Below are positions 40,690-47,324 of a DNA stretch of 47,324 bases, in pieces. The translations under genes and the position numbers were made by a program. The notes beneath the pieces are model-generated. The model searched no databases. It saw only the letters and a program-made list of their open reading frames with translations, and had not been told where the DNA came from. Position 1 is the stretch's first letter. Each line of letters begins with the position of its first letter. The stretch comes from an uncultured Prevotellaceae bacterium (GTDB lineage: Bacteria > Bacteroidota > Bacteroidia > Bacteroidales > Muribaculaceae). The DNA is taken from contig ONYP01000007.1 in the NCBI GenBank assembly GCA_900322135.1, positions 1-47,324 on the forward strand, in the 5' to 3' direction.

Positions 40690-42150
40690 ATGGAAGTGAG
40701 AATTGGCTTTTGGGGGACGAAGTGGTGGCTGGCGGTGCTGACGGTGATGCTGGCTGCGATGGTGTCGTGTGGCCCCGAGCCGGCTCGCAACTTCCCGCCG
40801 GACAACACGGAGGTACGGCTCGACTCAACCAACCTGCCCATCGTGTGGATTGAGGTGGGCGGCGATTCCATCATGCGGTCGGAGCGCATCGAAGCCCGCA
40901 TGAAGATTATCCACAACGGCGAAGGTCGCCTGAACTATGCCGACACGGCGGCACACCCGGAACAGCGTGTCGACTACGAGGGGCTCATCGCCCTGCGCCA
41001 CCGCGGCAACTCGACCTACAACGACAGCCCGAAGAAGCCCTACTCCTTCCGCACCCTGCAGGAACCGCTGAAGCGTGGCGGCAAGAAGCGTGGCGGCAAG
41101 AAGCTGAAAGTTTCCATCCTGGGGATGCCGAAAGACAACAACTGGGCGCTACTGGCCCCCTATGCCGACAAGAGCATGATACGCGACATGCTGGCCCTGG
41201 AAATCGCACGGCCCTGGATGGAATACACGCCACTGGGACGCCACTGCGAACTCATCGTCGACGGGACCTACTATGGCGTGTATGTGCTCACCGAGGTCGT
41301 CTCTAAGGGCAAGAACCGCCTCGACCTGGGCAAACCGGGCAGCCAGGGCGACGCGCTCACGGGCGGCTACCTGATGGAGGTGGACAATGTGGACGAGGAA
41401 ACCTATGTTTCGAAATTCCACCCCGTGGACAGCAACGGCAAGCCCTTTGAGGACTGCGTCATCCATTTCCTGTACAAGGAACCTGACCCCGAGGACCTGA
41501 GGCCCGAGCAGCGCCAGTACATCGAGCACCAAATCGACCTAATGGAGGCAGCGCTGGCCTCGCCCGACTATCGCGACCCCGAGAACGGCTACCGCCGCTA
41601 CCTGGACATGATGTCGTTCATCGACTACCAACTGGTGATGGAGGTGAGCCACAATGTGGACGCCTACCGCCTGAGCGGCAAATTCTTCAAGCGCCGCGAC
41701 AGTGTGGACCCGCGCTTCAAGATGGTGGTGTGGGACGCCAATATGGCCTTCGGCAACTACCGGGCGCGGGAAGGCTGGCGCACCGACACTTGGATGTACC
41801 GCAGCAACGATGTCATGAGGCAGGAAGGCGAGGATTACCTCATCCCCTTCTGGTGGCAACGCCTGAACAGCGACCCGGCCTACACGGCAGCCCTCAAGCA
41901 GCGGTGGGCGGAATACCGGCGCACCAACCTGAGCAATGAACGCCTGATGGCTACCGTCGACTCGCTCGCCACGGTCCTCACCTCGCACGGCGCCGAGCAG
42001 CGCAACAGCCAGGCATGGCCGCGGTGGGGCGTATGGGTGTGGAACAACTACTATGTGGGCAACAACTATAACGACGAGATCGCGTTCCTCAAGACCTGGC
42101 TGAACGAACGAATCGCCTGGATGGACCGCCAACTCGGCTATCATCCCTAA
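40690..42150 (+). CDS. CotH-family lipoprotein
   Basis: The 486-residue protein has a lipoprotein signal with VLTVMLAAMVSCGPEP, the Cys near residue 26. It shares the CotH blocks of the 18-21 kb pair: STNLPIVWIEVGGDSIM, LRHRGNSTYNDSPKKPYSF, LLAPYADKSMIRDMLALEIA, ELIVDGTYYGVYVLTEVV and VWDANMAFGN. It lacks the dockerin tail and ends at LGYHP, so lipidation replaces the tail as anchor (inference). A KRGGKKRGGKK insertion is a small in-frame duplication. Upstream in-frame codons contain the promoter, so ATG 40690 is the start. Confidence 0.88.
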   Translation: MEVRIGFWGTKWWLAVLTVMLAAMVSCGPEPARNFPPDNTEVRLDSTNLPIVWIEVGGDSIMRSERIEARMKIIHNGEGRLNYADTAAHPEQRVDYEGLIALRHRGNSTYNDSPKKPYSFRTLQEPLKRGGKKRGGKKLKVSILGMPKDNNWALLAPYADKSMIRDMLALEIARPWMEYTPLGRHCELIVDGTYYGVYVLTEVVSKGKNRLDLGKPGSQGDALTGGYLMEVDNVDEETYVSKFHPVDSNGKPFEDCVIHFLYKEPDPEDLRPEQRQYIEHQIDLMEAALASPDYRDPENGYRRYLDMMSFIDYQLVMEVSHNVDAYRLSGKFFKRRDSVDPRFKMVVWDANMAFGNYRAREGWRTDTWMYRSNDVMRQEGEDYLIPFWWQRLNSDPAYTAALKQRWAEYRRTNLSNERLMATVDSLATVLTSHGAEQRNSQAWPRWGVWVWNNYYVGNNYNDEIAFLKTWLNERIAWMDRQLGYHP

Positions 42151-42183
42151 ACACTAAACTCTAAACACTAAACTAAACTAAAA

Positions 42184-42369
42184 ATGGCACATATCTGCGA
42201 AAACTGCAAGTTCAGGGCACATTATCACAAGAAGCCCGACTCCGTGTTAGGAAAGTTCTGGCGCTGGCACATCAACTTCTGCCCGGGCTGGAAGAGTTAT
42301 TTCACCCGGCTGAGCGACGAGAAGAAGGCCGAGATAAGGAAACTGTACAACTTTGACAAATATCAGTAA
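42184..42369 (+). CDS. Small Cys-containing conserved protein
   Basis: A 61-residue protein without signal or membrane segment. It has C-x2-C at the N-terminus (ICENCKF) and a third Cys in HINFCPGW, with many His and Lys residues, which suggests a metal site. I do not recognise a named family. The start is supported by position: it opens a run of closely packed genes and lies 34 bp after the CotH gene, in a gap made of CTAAAC-type repeats. It ends 5 bp before the thioesterase gene, so it is almost certainly co-translated with it. Confidence 0.75.
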   Translation: MAHICENCKFRAHYHKKPDSVLGKFWRWHINFCPGWKSYFTRLSDEKKAEIRKLYNFDKYQ

Positions 42370-42374
42370 TCACT

Positions 42375-42746
42375 ATGGTTGAAACAGGACTGACACATAC
42401 CAGCCAACTGACGGTCACCCCGGCCGTCACGGCCATCGAGATGGGCTCGGGCGACTTGCCCGTGCTGGCCACGCCGGCACTGCTGGCGCTCATGGAGAAT
42501 GCCGCCATGCTCGCCGTGGCAGATCATCTGCCCGAGGGGTGTACCACCGTGGGCGGGCACATCGCCTCGTCACATCTCAAGCCCAGCCCCGTGGGCGACA
42601 CCGTCACGGCAACCGCCACGGTGACCCGCGCCGAGGGCAAGAAAATCGAGTTCAAGGTAGAGGCCCGCAGCGGCGACACGCTGCTGGGCGAGGGCACCCA
42701 CCTGCGCTTTATCGTAGACCGCAACAAATTCATGTCAAGATTATGA
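42375..42746 (+). CDS. Hotdog-fold thioesterase, fluoroacetyl-CoA thioesterase-like
   Basis: The 123-residue protein has the FlK-type hotdog pattern: LPVLATPALLALMENAAM at 28-45 (the helix with the catalytic Glu), TTVGGHIASSHLKPSPVGD at about 57-75, and VTRAEGKKIEFKVEARSGD. It would hydrolyse a small acyl-CoA; the substrate is not known. It overlaps the next gene by four bases (ATGA), so translation is coupled. Length is typical for single hotdog units, which dimerise. No regulator is adjacent. Confidence 0.82.
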   Translation: MVETGLTHTSQLTVTPAVTAIEMGSGDLPVLATPALLALMENAAMLAVADHLPEGCTTVGGHIASSHLKPSPVGDTVTATATVTRAEGKKIEFKVEARSGDTLLGEGTHLRFIVDRNKFMSRL

Positions 42747-43240
42747 AACGAATACTCACCATTGCAGTGCTCGCCGTCGCACTGCTGGCCACTGTGGCCA
42801 ACGCCCAGGAACAGACGGCCCCCAAGAAGGTGTACAACGAGGAAATCAACCCGCTCGAACAGATTGACCAGGCTGTGGCCCAAGCACAGGCCGAGGGCAA
42901 GTTCGTCATCTGCCAGGTGGGCGGCAACTGGTGCCCGTGGTGCCTGCGTTTTGCCGAGTTCATCACCACCGACAGCACCATCAACGCCGTTGTCGAGGAG
43001 AACTTCGTCTACATCCATGTGAACTACCACCCCCGCAAGTCGACCGAATGGTCGGCAGCGATGATGAAGCGGCTCAACAACCCCGAGCGCTTCAACTTCC
43101 CCGTCTTTGTCGTGCTCGACGAGCAGGGCAATGTGCTACACATCCAGGACTCGAGTTACCTGGAGGAGGGCAACGGCTACAACAAGGAGAAAGTACTGCG
43201 CTTCTTCCAGAACTGGACGCCCAAGGCCGTGCGCAACTAA
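42743..43240 (+). CDS. Periplasmic thioredoxin-family protein
   Basis: The 165-residue protein has a signal peptide ending at ANAQ (about residue 21). The thioredoxin-like active site is G-N-W-C64-P-W-C67, with the downstream cis-Pro region NFPVFVVLDEQG. C-P-W-C is unlike the C-G-P-C of thioredoxin and is seen in DsbD-C/Thioredoxin_7-like exported proteins. It probably reduces or isomerises periplasmic disulfides. The frame is open further upstream over the thioesterase gene, but the Met of MKRILTIAVL with a signal peptide and the ATGA overlap fix the start. Confidence 0.85.
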   Translation: MKRILTIAVLAVALLATVANAQEQTAPKKVYNEEINPLEQIDQAVAQAQAEGKFVICQVGGNWCPWCLRFAEFITTDSTINAVVEENFVYIHVNYHPRKSTEWSAAMMKRLNNPERFNFPVFVVLDEQGNVLHIQDSSYLEEGNGYNKEKVLRFFQNWTPKAVRN

Positions 43241-43255
43241 CCCCCGGTCATCGTC

Positions 43256-43582
43256 ATGGCAAGCAACCCTGACTTTGTCCAGTATGTCGCCGACCAGTGT
43301 GCCGGAGCGGGAGAGATTGCGGTCAAGAAGATGTTCGGGGACTACGGCATCTACTGCGACGGCAAAATCTTCGGGCTCATCTGCGACGACTGTTTCTACC
43401 TCAAGCCCACCGAGGCCGTGCGGACGCTGCTGCGCACGGTGGAATTACGGCCACCCTACGACGGCGCCAAGGATTACTACCTGATTGCCGATGTTGACGA
43501 CAGCGACTACCTTGCCATGCTCGTGCACGAGACCTGCAAGGTGTTGCCTTTCCCTAAACCCAAGAAAAAGAAGAAATCATGA
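43256..43582 (+). CDS. TfoX/Sxy N-terminal-domain protein
   Basis: The 108-residue protein matches the TfoX N-terminal domain (PF04993): FVQYVADQCAG, the V-K-K-M-F-G-D-Y-G-I-Y block, DGKIFGLICDDCFYLKPT and YYLIADVDDSDYLAMLV. In gamma-proteobacteria TfoX promotes competence with CRP, but short stand-alone copies such as this one have no proven role. It ends in a basic KKKKKS tail, which may touch nucleic acid. It overlaps the carbonic anhydrase gene by four bases. Confidence 0.85.
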   Translation: MASNPDFVQYVADQCAGAGEIAVKKMFGDYGIYCDGKIFGLICDDCFYLKPTEAVRTLLRTVELRPPYDGAKDYYLIADVDDSDYLAMLVHETCKVLPFPKPKKKKKS

Positions 43583-44121
43583 TTGACGAGATTATTCAGT
43601 ACAACAAAGAATTTGTTGCCCGCAAGGGTTACGAACAGTATGTAGCCGACAAGTACCCCGACAAGAAGTTGGCGGTGCTGTCCTGCATGGATACCCGCTT
43701 GACCGAACTGCTGCCCGCGGCGCTGGGCCTGAAGAACGGTGACGCCAAAATCATCAAGAATGCCGGCGGCCTGGTCATCTCCCCCTTTGACTCGGCGATG
43801 CGCAGCCTCATCGTTGCCGTCTATGAGTTGGGCGTTGAGGAAATCATGGTGGTGGCTCATTCCCACTGCGGCGCCTGCCACATGAGTTACGGCCACTTCC
43901 ATGACGAGATGGTCAAGCGCGGCGTGACCGACGAGACGCTCCACACCATCCGCATGTGCGGCATCGACCTGGACCAGTGGCTGGAGGGGTTCAAGGATAC
44001 GCCCGAGTCGGTGCGCAAGACCGTCGAGACCATCAAGACCCACCCGCTGATGCCCAGCGACATCACCGTGCGCGGCTTCATCATCGACTCGGTCACGGGT
44101 TCCCTCGAGGAAATCCAATGA
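43579..44121 (+). CDS. Beta-class carbonic anhydrase
   Basis: The 180-residue protein has the beta-carbonic anhydrase site: C36-x-D38-x-R40 in SCMDTRL, and H94-x2-C97 in AHSHCGAC, giving two Cys and one His for zinc and the Asp-Arg dyad. KIIKNAGG and a C-terminal GFIIDSVTGSL complete the fold. It interconverts CO2 and bicarbonate in the cytoplasm. The short length fits the small clade of beta-CAs. Its start overlaps the TfoX stop (ATGA), so it is in the same operon as the small stress and redox genes upstream. Confidence 0.88.
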   Translation: MIDEIIQYNKEFVARKGYEQYVADKYPDKKLAVLSCMDTRLTELLPAALGLKNGDAKIIKNAGGLVISPFDSAMRSLIVAVYELGVEEIMVVAHSHCGACHMSYGHFHDEMVKRGVTDETLHTIRMCGIDLDQWLEGFKDTPESVRKTVETIKTHPLMPSDITVRGFIIDSVTGSLEEIQ

Positions 44122-44151
44122 CTACTAGGCTGCTTAAAACTTATTTGAATT

Positions 44152-44541
44152 ATGTTACAACTCAACAAAGTACATCATATCGCATTGATTTGCTCCGACT
44201 ACCAGCGGAGCCTCGATTTCTATACCCGCGTCGTCGGCTGCCAGGTCATGGCAGAACATTGGCGCGAGGAGCAACAGTCCTACCTGACCAAACTGTCGCT
44301 CAACGGTGATTATGTCATCGAACTGTTCTCCTACCCCTCGCCGCCGCAGCGCCCGTCCTACCCCGAGGCTGCCGGGCTGCGCCATCTGGCCTTTGAGGTC
44401 GACGACATCGAGGCGCAGGTCGCTGAACTGGACCGCATGGGCGTTGCCCACGAGAATATCAGGACCGACGCGACGACGGGCAAACGCTTCGTCTTCTTCA
44501 ACGACCCCGACGACCAACCCCTCGAAATGTACGAGAAATAG
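44152..44541 (+). CDS. VOC-superfamily metalloprotein (YaeR/glyoxalase-like)
   Basis: The 129-residue protein has two beta-alpha-beta-beta-beta modules: LNKVHHIALICSDYQRSLDFY (residues 4-24 region, metal His near 9) and LRHLAFEVDDIEAQVAELDR (second His), with glutamates in YVIELFSY and the terminal LEMYEK. This is the SMU1112c/YaeR-like branch of the vicinal oxygen chelate family. Glyoxalase I activity is possible but not shown. It follows the carbonic anhydrase after 30 bp and precedes a new promoter. Confidence 0.83.
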   Translation: MLQLNKVHHIALICSDYQRSLDFYTRVVGCQVMAEHWREEQQSYLTKLSLNGDYVIELFSYPSPPQRPSYPEAAGLRHLAFEVDDIEAQVAELDRMGVAHENIRTDATTGKRFVFFNDPDDQPLEMYEK

Positions 44542-44573
44542 CCACTCCATTCGCCCAGGTGGTGAATTTTGGA

Positions 44574-44581
44574 TAATTTTG
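44574..44581 (+). promoter_or_regulatory. -7 element of the YdcZ-type transporter gene
   Basis: TAATTTTG, 25 nt before the ATG. No clear -33 box. Confidence 0.5.
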
Positions 44582-44606
44582 TGGCCTAATTGATAAGAAT
44601 GACGAT

Positions 44607-45539
44607 ATGTATTTTGTAATCATAGCACTGGCAATGGGCCTGTTGATGCCCTTGCAGACGGCGGCCAACTCGCGCCTGCGCGGAGTTGTGGGCCCCGCCT
44701 ATGTCTCCACACTCGTTTCCTTCTCGGTTTCCACGCTGGCACTGCTGCTGGTGTCGCTGCTGGCGGGAATCCCCATCCTGCCTACCCACGAGATGCTCGC
44801 CGAAGCGCCCTCTTGGAGCTGGTTTGTGGGCATCGTCGCCGTGGTGACCATCACCATCGCCATCCATCTGTTCAAGGAAATCGGACAGTTGCAAGCCTTG
44901 ATCATCCCGATGTTCAGCCAACTGATTTTCAGCCTGCTGATTGACCACTTCGGCTGGTTCGGCGCCAAGGTCATCCCCTTGGGCACCAACCGCATCATCG
45001 GCTCGCTGCTGCTCATTGCCGGCTTCGTGCTGGTGGTCATCTTGCCCAAACTGCTTGGCGGCCAACGACCAGTGGCAGGCAGCAGCAGGGGCTCACGGCT
45101 GGCATTCTGGCAACTGATGGCCGTCGTGTCGGGTATTCTGTCGGCCAGCATCACTGGCGCCTATGCCCAGTTGTCGGGCATCGTCGGCAACCCCATTCAG
45201 GCTACCACGGTGGCCTTCTTCGTCGCCACGATGGCACTGCTGTTGTTCTGCACTTGTATGGGTAAGACCCAACTGGTGGGCAAGGCCTTCAGCCGCGACT
45301 ATCCGTGGTGGATGTGGATTGGCGGCCTGTGCGGCGCTGTCATCGTGCTCGGCAATGCGTGGCTCGTCGGTCATGTCGGCGTCGGCGTGTTCTCGATGTC
45401 GTTGCTCGTGGGCCAACTCGCCCTGAGCACACTCATGGAGCACTTCGGCTGGCTCGGTGCCCCGCGCAAGTCCATCGCCTGGCCCCAGATAGTCGGCATC
45501 CTACTCATGCTCGGCGGTGTCGCCCTCATCCGCCTGTAA
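44607..45539 (+). CDS. DMT-family membrane protein, DUF606/YdcZ type, fused halves
   Basis: The 310-residue protein has ten hydrophobic helices in two related halves. The first opens MYFVIIALAMGLLMPLQTA with N-S-R-L-R next, the DUF606 (YdcZ) signature; the second opens FWQLMAVVSGILSASITGAYAQLS. Each half ends in DHFGWFG...IIGSLLLIAGFVLVVI or EHFGWLG...IVGILLMLGGVALI. Many bacteria carry the halves as two genes, so this is the fused form. It probably exports or imports a small solute; which one is unknown. Confidence 0.85.
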   Translation: MYFVIIALAMGLLMPLQTAANSRLRGVVGPAYVSTLVSFSVSTLALLLVSLLAGIPILPTHEMLAEAPSWSWFVGIVAVVTITIAIHLFKEIGQLQALIIPMFSQLIFSLLIDHFGWFGAKVIPLGTNRIIGSLLLIAGFVLVVILPKLLGGQRPVAGSSRGSRLAFWQLMAVVSGILSASITGAYAQLSGIVGNPIQATTVAFFVATMALLLFCTCMGKTQLVGKAFSRDYPWWMWIGGLCGAVIVLGNAWLVGHVGVGVFSMSLLVGQLALSTLMEHFGWLGAPRKSIAWPQIVGILLMLGGVALIRL

Positions 45540-45675
45540 CCCCACCCCCTTTTGAAGACAAGAAAGACAATAACAGATATGGATTCATCACACATCGGGC
45601 TGGGGCTAAACGCCTCGGCCCGAAATATTAATAACCGGATTATCACCCCCCCTAGATAGGCCCAGAACGATAGAA

Positions 45676-45770
45676 AACCGAAAAAATTAAATAAATTCAG
45701 CGGTTCTAACCGAAAAATTTAGCCAAATTTGGCGGTTTCAACCGAAAAATTTACCATAAATTTGGCGGTT
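45676..45770. repeat. Three palindromic repeats at exact 32-bp period upstream of the DUF4143 ATPase
   Basis: Units start at 45676, 45708 and 45740. Each opens with AACCGAAAAA and closes with GCGGTT, and the arms are complementary (AACCG/CGGTT; units 2 and 3 also AAATTT/AAATTT). The third unit contains the -33 TTTG of the following promoter. The remaining part of 45540-45675 holds a GACAAGAAAGACAA word (45557-45570) and a weak CGGGC/GCCCG hairpin that may end the transporter transcript. Confidence 0.85.
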
Positions 45771-45792
45771 TAAAGAAATAACTATAATTTTG
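45761..45792 (+). promoter_or_regulatory. Promoter of the DUF4143 ATPase, -33 box inside the palindrome array
   Basis: TTTG (45761-45764), 20 nt and TAATTTTG (45785-45792). The -33 box is part of the third palindrome, so a protein bound to the array should block or guide RNA polymerase. Confidence 0.7.
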
Positions 45793-45819
45793 CAACCAGT
45801 GAGATGAATACTTAAGCCA

Positions 45820-46941
45820 ATGATACAGAGACAAATTGAATCCAATCTGAAACAAGACTTCGGTCAAGGCAAGGTAATCGTGTTATTGGGAGCACGCCAA
45901 GTGGGTAAGACCACGATGATTGAGGCGCTAAGCCATAGCGCAAGCGGTGTTTTGATGCTCAACTGCGATGACATGGAAGATGTCCTGCTCATTGAGGGGA
46001 AAAGCTCAACCGAATTAAAGGCTCTGCTTTCGTCCTATCAATATGTGTTCATTGATGAGGCCCAGAGAGTCAGGAACATTGGACTGACAATTAAGAAGAT
46101 AGCCGACCTGAAACTGCCAACCCAGGTGATTGTCACCGGCTCTTCTTCACTTGAGTTGGCCAATGACATCAATGAGCCAGCGACAGGCCGCACAATAGAA
46201 TATAAACTATATCCCCTGTCGCTTTCAGAATTGTCCCAAGAGACCAGTGAACGCGAAGAATCGCGCATGCTGCACCAACGGTTAATCTATGGATGCTACC
46301 CAGGAGTTGTCACAGATACCGCTCATGCCAAACGCACGCTGGCAATGCTGGCCAATGATTACCTGTATAAGGATATTTTGGCTTATCGTGGAATCAAGAA
46401 GCCCGAAGTGCTGCAGAAACTTGTGCGAGCCCTTGCCCTGCAAGTGGGCAGCGAGGTTTCGTATAATGAACTGAGCAACCTATTGGGAGTTGACAAAGAA
46501 ACTATCGAGAGTTATATCGGCTTGTTGGAGAAATGTTTTGTCGTTTTCCGTCTTGATTCTTTCAGCCGCAACCTGCGCAACGAAATCAAGAAGGGCAAAA
46601 AAGTCTATTTCTATGACAATGGCATCCGCAATGCTGTCATCTCCAATTATGCGCCCATCGAACTGAGGACGGATACTGGAGCCTTGTGGGAAAATATGAT
46701 GGTGAGTGAGCGCATCAAACGCAACATGTATAACAACAGTTTTGCCCAGTTGTACTTTTGGCGAACGCATGACCAGAAAGAAATTGACCTGATAGAAGAG
46801 GAGGATGGAATGATCAGGGCATTTGAATTCAAGTGGAATCCTCGCGCTAAATCACGCATGCCCGAGCAATTCATCAAGACATACTCTCCAACAGAGTTCA
46901 CGGTCATCACCCCCGATAATTTTTGGGACTTTGTAAAATGA
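45820..46941 (+). CDS. AAA+ ATPase with DUF4143 domain
   Basis: The 373-residue protein has an N-terminal ATPase domain with Walker A GARQVGKTT (24-32), Walker B YVFIDEAQR (75-83) and sensor VTGSSSLELA. The C-terminal DUF4143 part includes FYDNGIRNAVI, TGALWENMMVSE, LYFWRTHDQKEIDLI and FEFKWNPRAK, a PD-(D/E)xK-like nuclease-type core. These proteins are common in Bacteroidota as multiple copies; function is unproven, with proposed roles in DNA-related stress or defence. G+C is lower (about 45% in a sampled line) than around it, suggesting transfer. The upstream palindrome array is likely its operator. Confidence 0.87.
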   Translation: MIQRQIESNLKQDFGQGKVIVLLGARQVGKTTMIEALSHSASGVLMLNCDDMEDVLLIEGKSSTELKALLSSYQYVFIDEAQRVRNIGLTIKKIADLKLPTQVIVTGSSSLELANDINEPATGRTIEYKLYPLSLSELSQETSEREESRMLHQRLIYGCYPGVVTDTAHAKRTLAMLANDYLYKDILAYRGIKKPEVLQKLVRALALQVGSEVSYNELSNLLGVDKETIESYIGLLEKCFVVFRLDSFSRNLRNEIKKGKKVYFYDNGIRNAVISNYAPIELRTDTGALWENMMVSERIKRNMYNNSFAQLYFWRTHDQKEIDLIEEEDGMIRAFEFKWNPRAKSRMPEQFIKTYSPTEFTVITPDNFWDFVK

Positions 46942-46968
46942 CATAGTTTTTAAAAAACCAATAATCAT

Positions 46969-47324
46969 ATGGCGAAGAAGATTTATTTTGCGGGGTCGAT
47001 CCGCGGCGGGCGTGTGGACGCTGAACTGTATCACCGTATCATCACTTACATCCAGCGCACCGACATCGTGCTCACCGAGCATGTGGGCAAGAGCAACCTG
47101 AGTCTGACGGAGCAGGGCCGTGAGCGCGACGCACGCATCTATGACCAGGACACGGCATGGCTGCGCGAGAGCGATGTGCTCATCGGCGAATGCACATGCC
47201 CCTCGCTGGGCGTGGGCTACGAACTGGCCTATGCCGAAGCCCATGGCATCCCGTGCCACATCTTCTACGACAAGAGCAAGACGCAACTGTCGGCGATGCT
47301 CACGGGCAACCCCTACTTCCACAT
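46969..47324 (+). CDS. DNPH1/Rcl-like nucleotide N-hydrolase, nucleoside 2-deoxyribosyltransferase family (partial)
   Basis: The first 118 residues are visible; the end is off the window. The order FAGSIRGGR (7-15), VLTEHVG (34-40), YDQDTAWL (58-65) and PSLGVGYE (78-85, with Glu85 the likely nucleophile) matches mammalian DNPH1/Rcl almost block for block. That enzyme hydrolyses 2'-deoxynucleoside 5'-monophosphates, including modified ones such as 5-hydroxymethyl-dUMP, and so cleans the nucleotide pool. Bacterial relatives can instead transfer deoxyribose between bases. It follows the ATPase by 27 bp, with no separate promoter obvious. Confidence 0.85.
   Translation, partial: MAKKIYFAGSIRGGRVDAELYHRIITYIQRTDIVLTEHVGKSNLSLTEQGRERDARIYDQDTAWLRESDVLIGECTCPSLGVGYELAYAEAHGIPCHIFYDKSKTQLSAMLTGNPYFH

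Noticed and set aside
45676..45770. CRISPR array
   Set aside because: There are only three units, the repeats are contiguous with no unique spacers, they are palindromic, and no cas genes are near.

Overview
The window looks like chromosomal DNA from a Bacteroidales gut-type bacterium with high G+C for that order (Muribaculaceae or Prevotellaceae are plausible; the family cannot be fixed from sequence alone). The signs are Bacteroidota promoters (TTTG, about 20 bp, TAnnTTTG) before many genes, few Shine-Dalgarno sites, and typical families: DUF6056, DUF1343/NamZ, DUF4143 ATPases, tricorn-type S41 proteases, and CotH proteins with dockerin-like tails. No rRNA, tRNA or CRISPR array was seen.

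Layout. 0-6.7 kb: a partial AlkZ-like winged-helix protein, two secreted proteins of unknown role, a secreted glycerophosphodiester phosphodiesterase with a uracil/xanthine permease, an AlkD-like alkylation repair protein and a secreted esterase. 6.8-9.5 kb: an AT-rich, probably acquired restriction-modification-like operon, an EcoRI-family adenine methyltransferase followed 6 bp later by a DUF262-HNH protein, with a roughly 290-nt leader full of inverted repeats. 9.6-18 kb: a secreted tricorn-like protease, a TM2-SHOCT membrane protein, a PLC/P1-nuclease-like protein and a YdiJ-like FAD/Fe-S dehydrogenase. 18-22.7 kb: two CotH-family proteins with C-terminal dockerin-like repeats, and XerD. 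22.7-29.6 kb: two serine hydrolases, a WYL regulator, a sodium:solute symporter and NamZ, which together suggest peptidoglycan-fragment salvage. 30-37.3 kb: polytopic membrane proteins (two DUF6056) and two GT2 glycosyltransferases, interrupted by frr; this suggests lipid-linked sugar transfer to envelope glycans. 37.3-40.6 kb: an M16 peptidase and an S24 repressor-like regulator divergent from a RAYT-like HUH protein with an extra C-terminal domain. 40.7-47.3 kb: a third CotH (lipoprotein), a run of small metabolic/stress genes, a YdcZ-type transporter, a DUF4143 ATPase behind three 32-bp-spaced palindromes, and a partial DNPH1-like hydrolase.

The strongest candidate for something undescribed is the methyltransferase/DUF262-HNH operon and its leader. 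The leader has nested stems and three copies of one 8-nt arm that allow mutually exclusive pairings, which would suit an RNA switch or an embedded structured RNA. Other unusual layers are a dispersed ~95-bp repeat that carries a complete promoter, several very short or absent 5' leaders, the palindrome array before the DUF4143 gene, and simple intergenic repeats that have invaded gene 3' ends and supply stop codons. All functional statements rest on reading motifs by eye; no database search was made.
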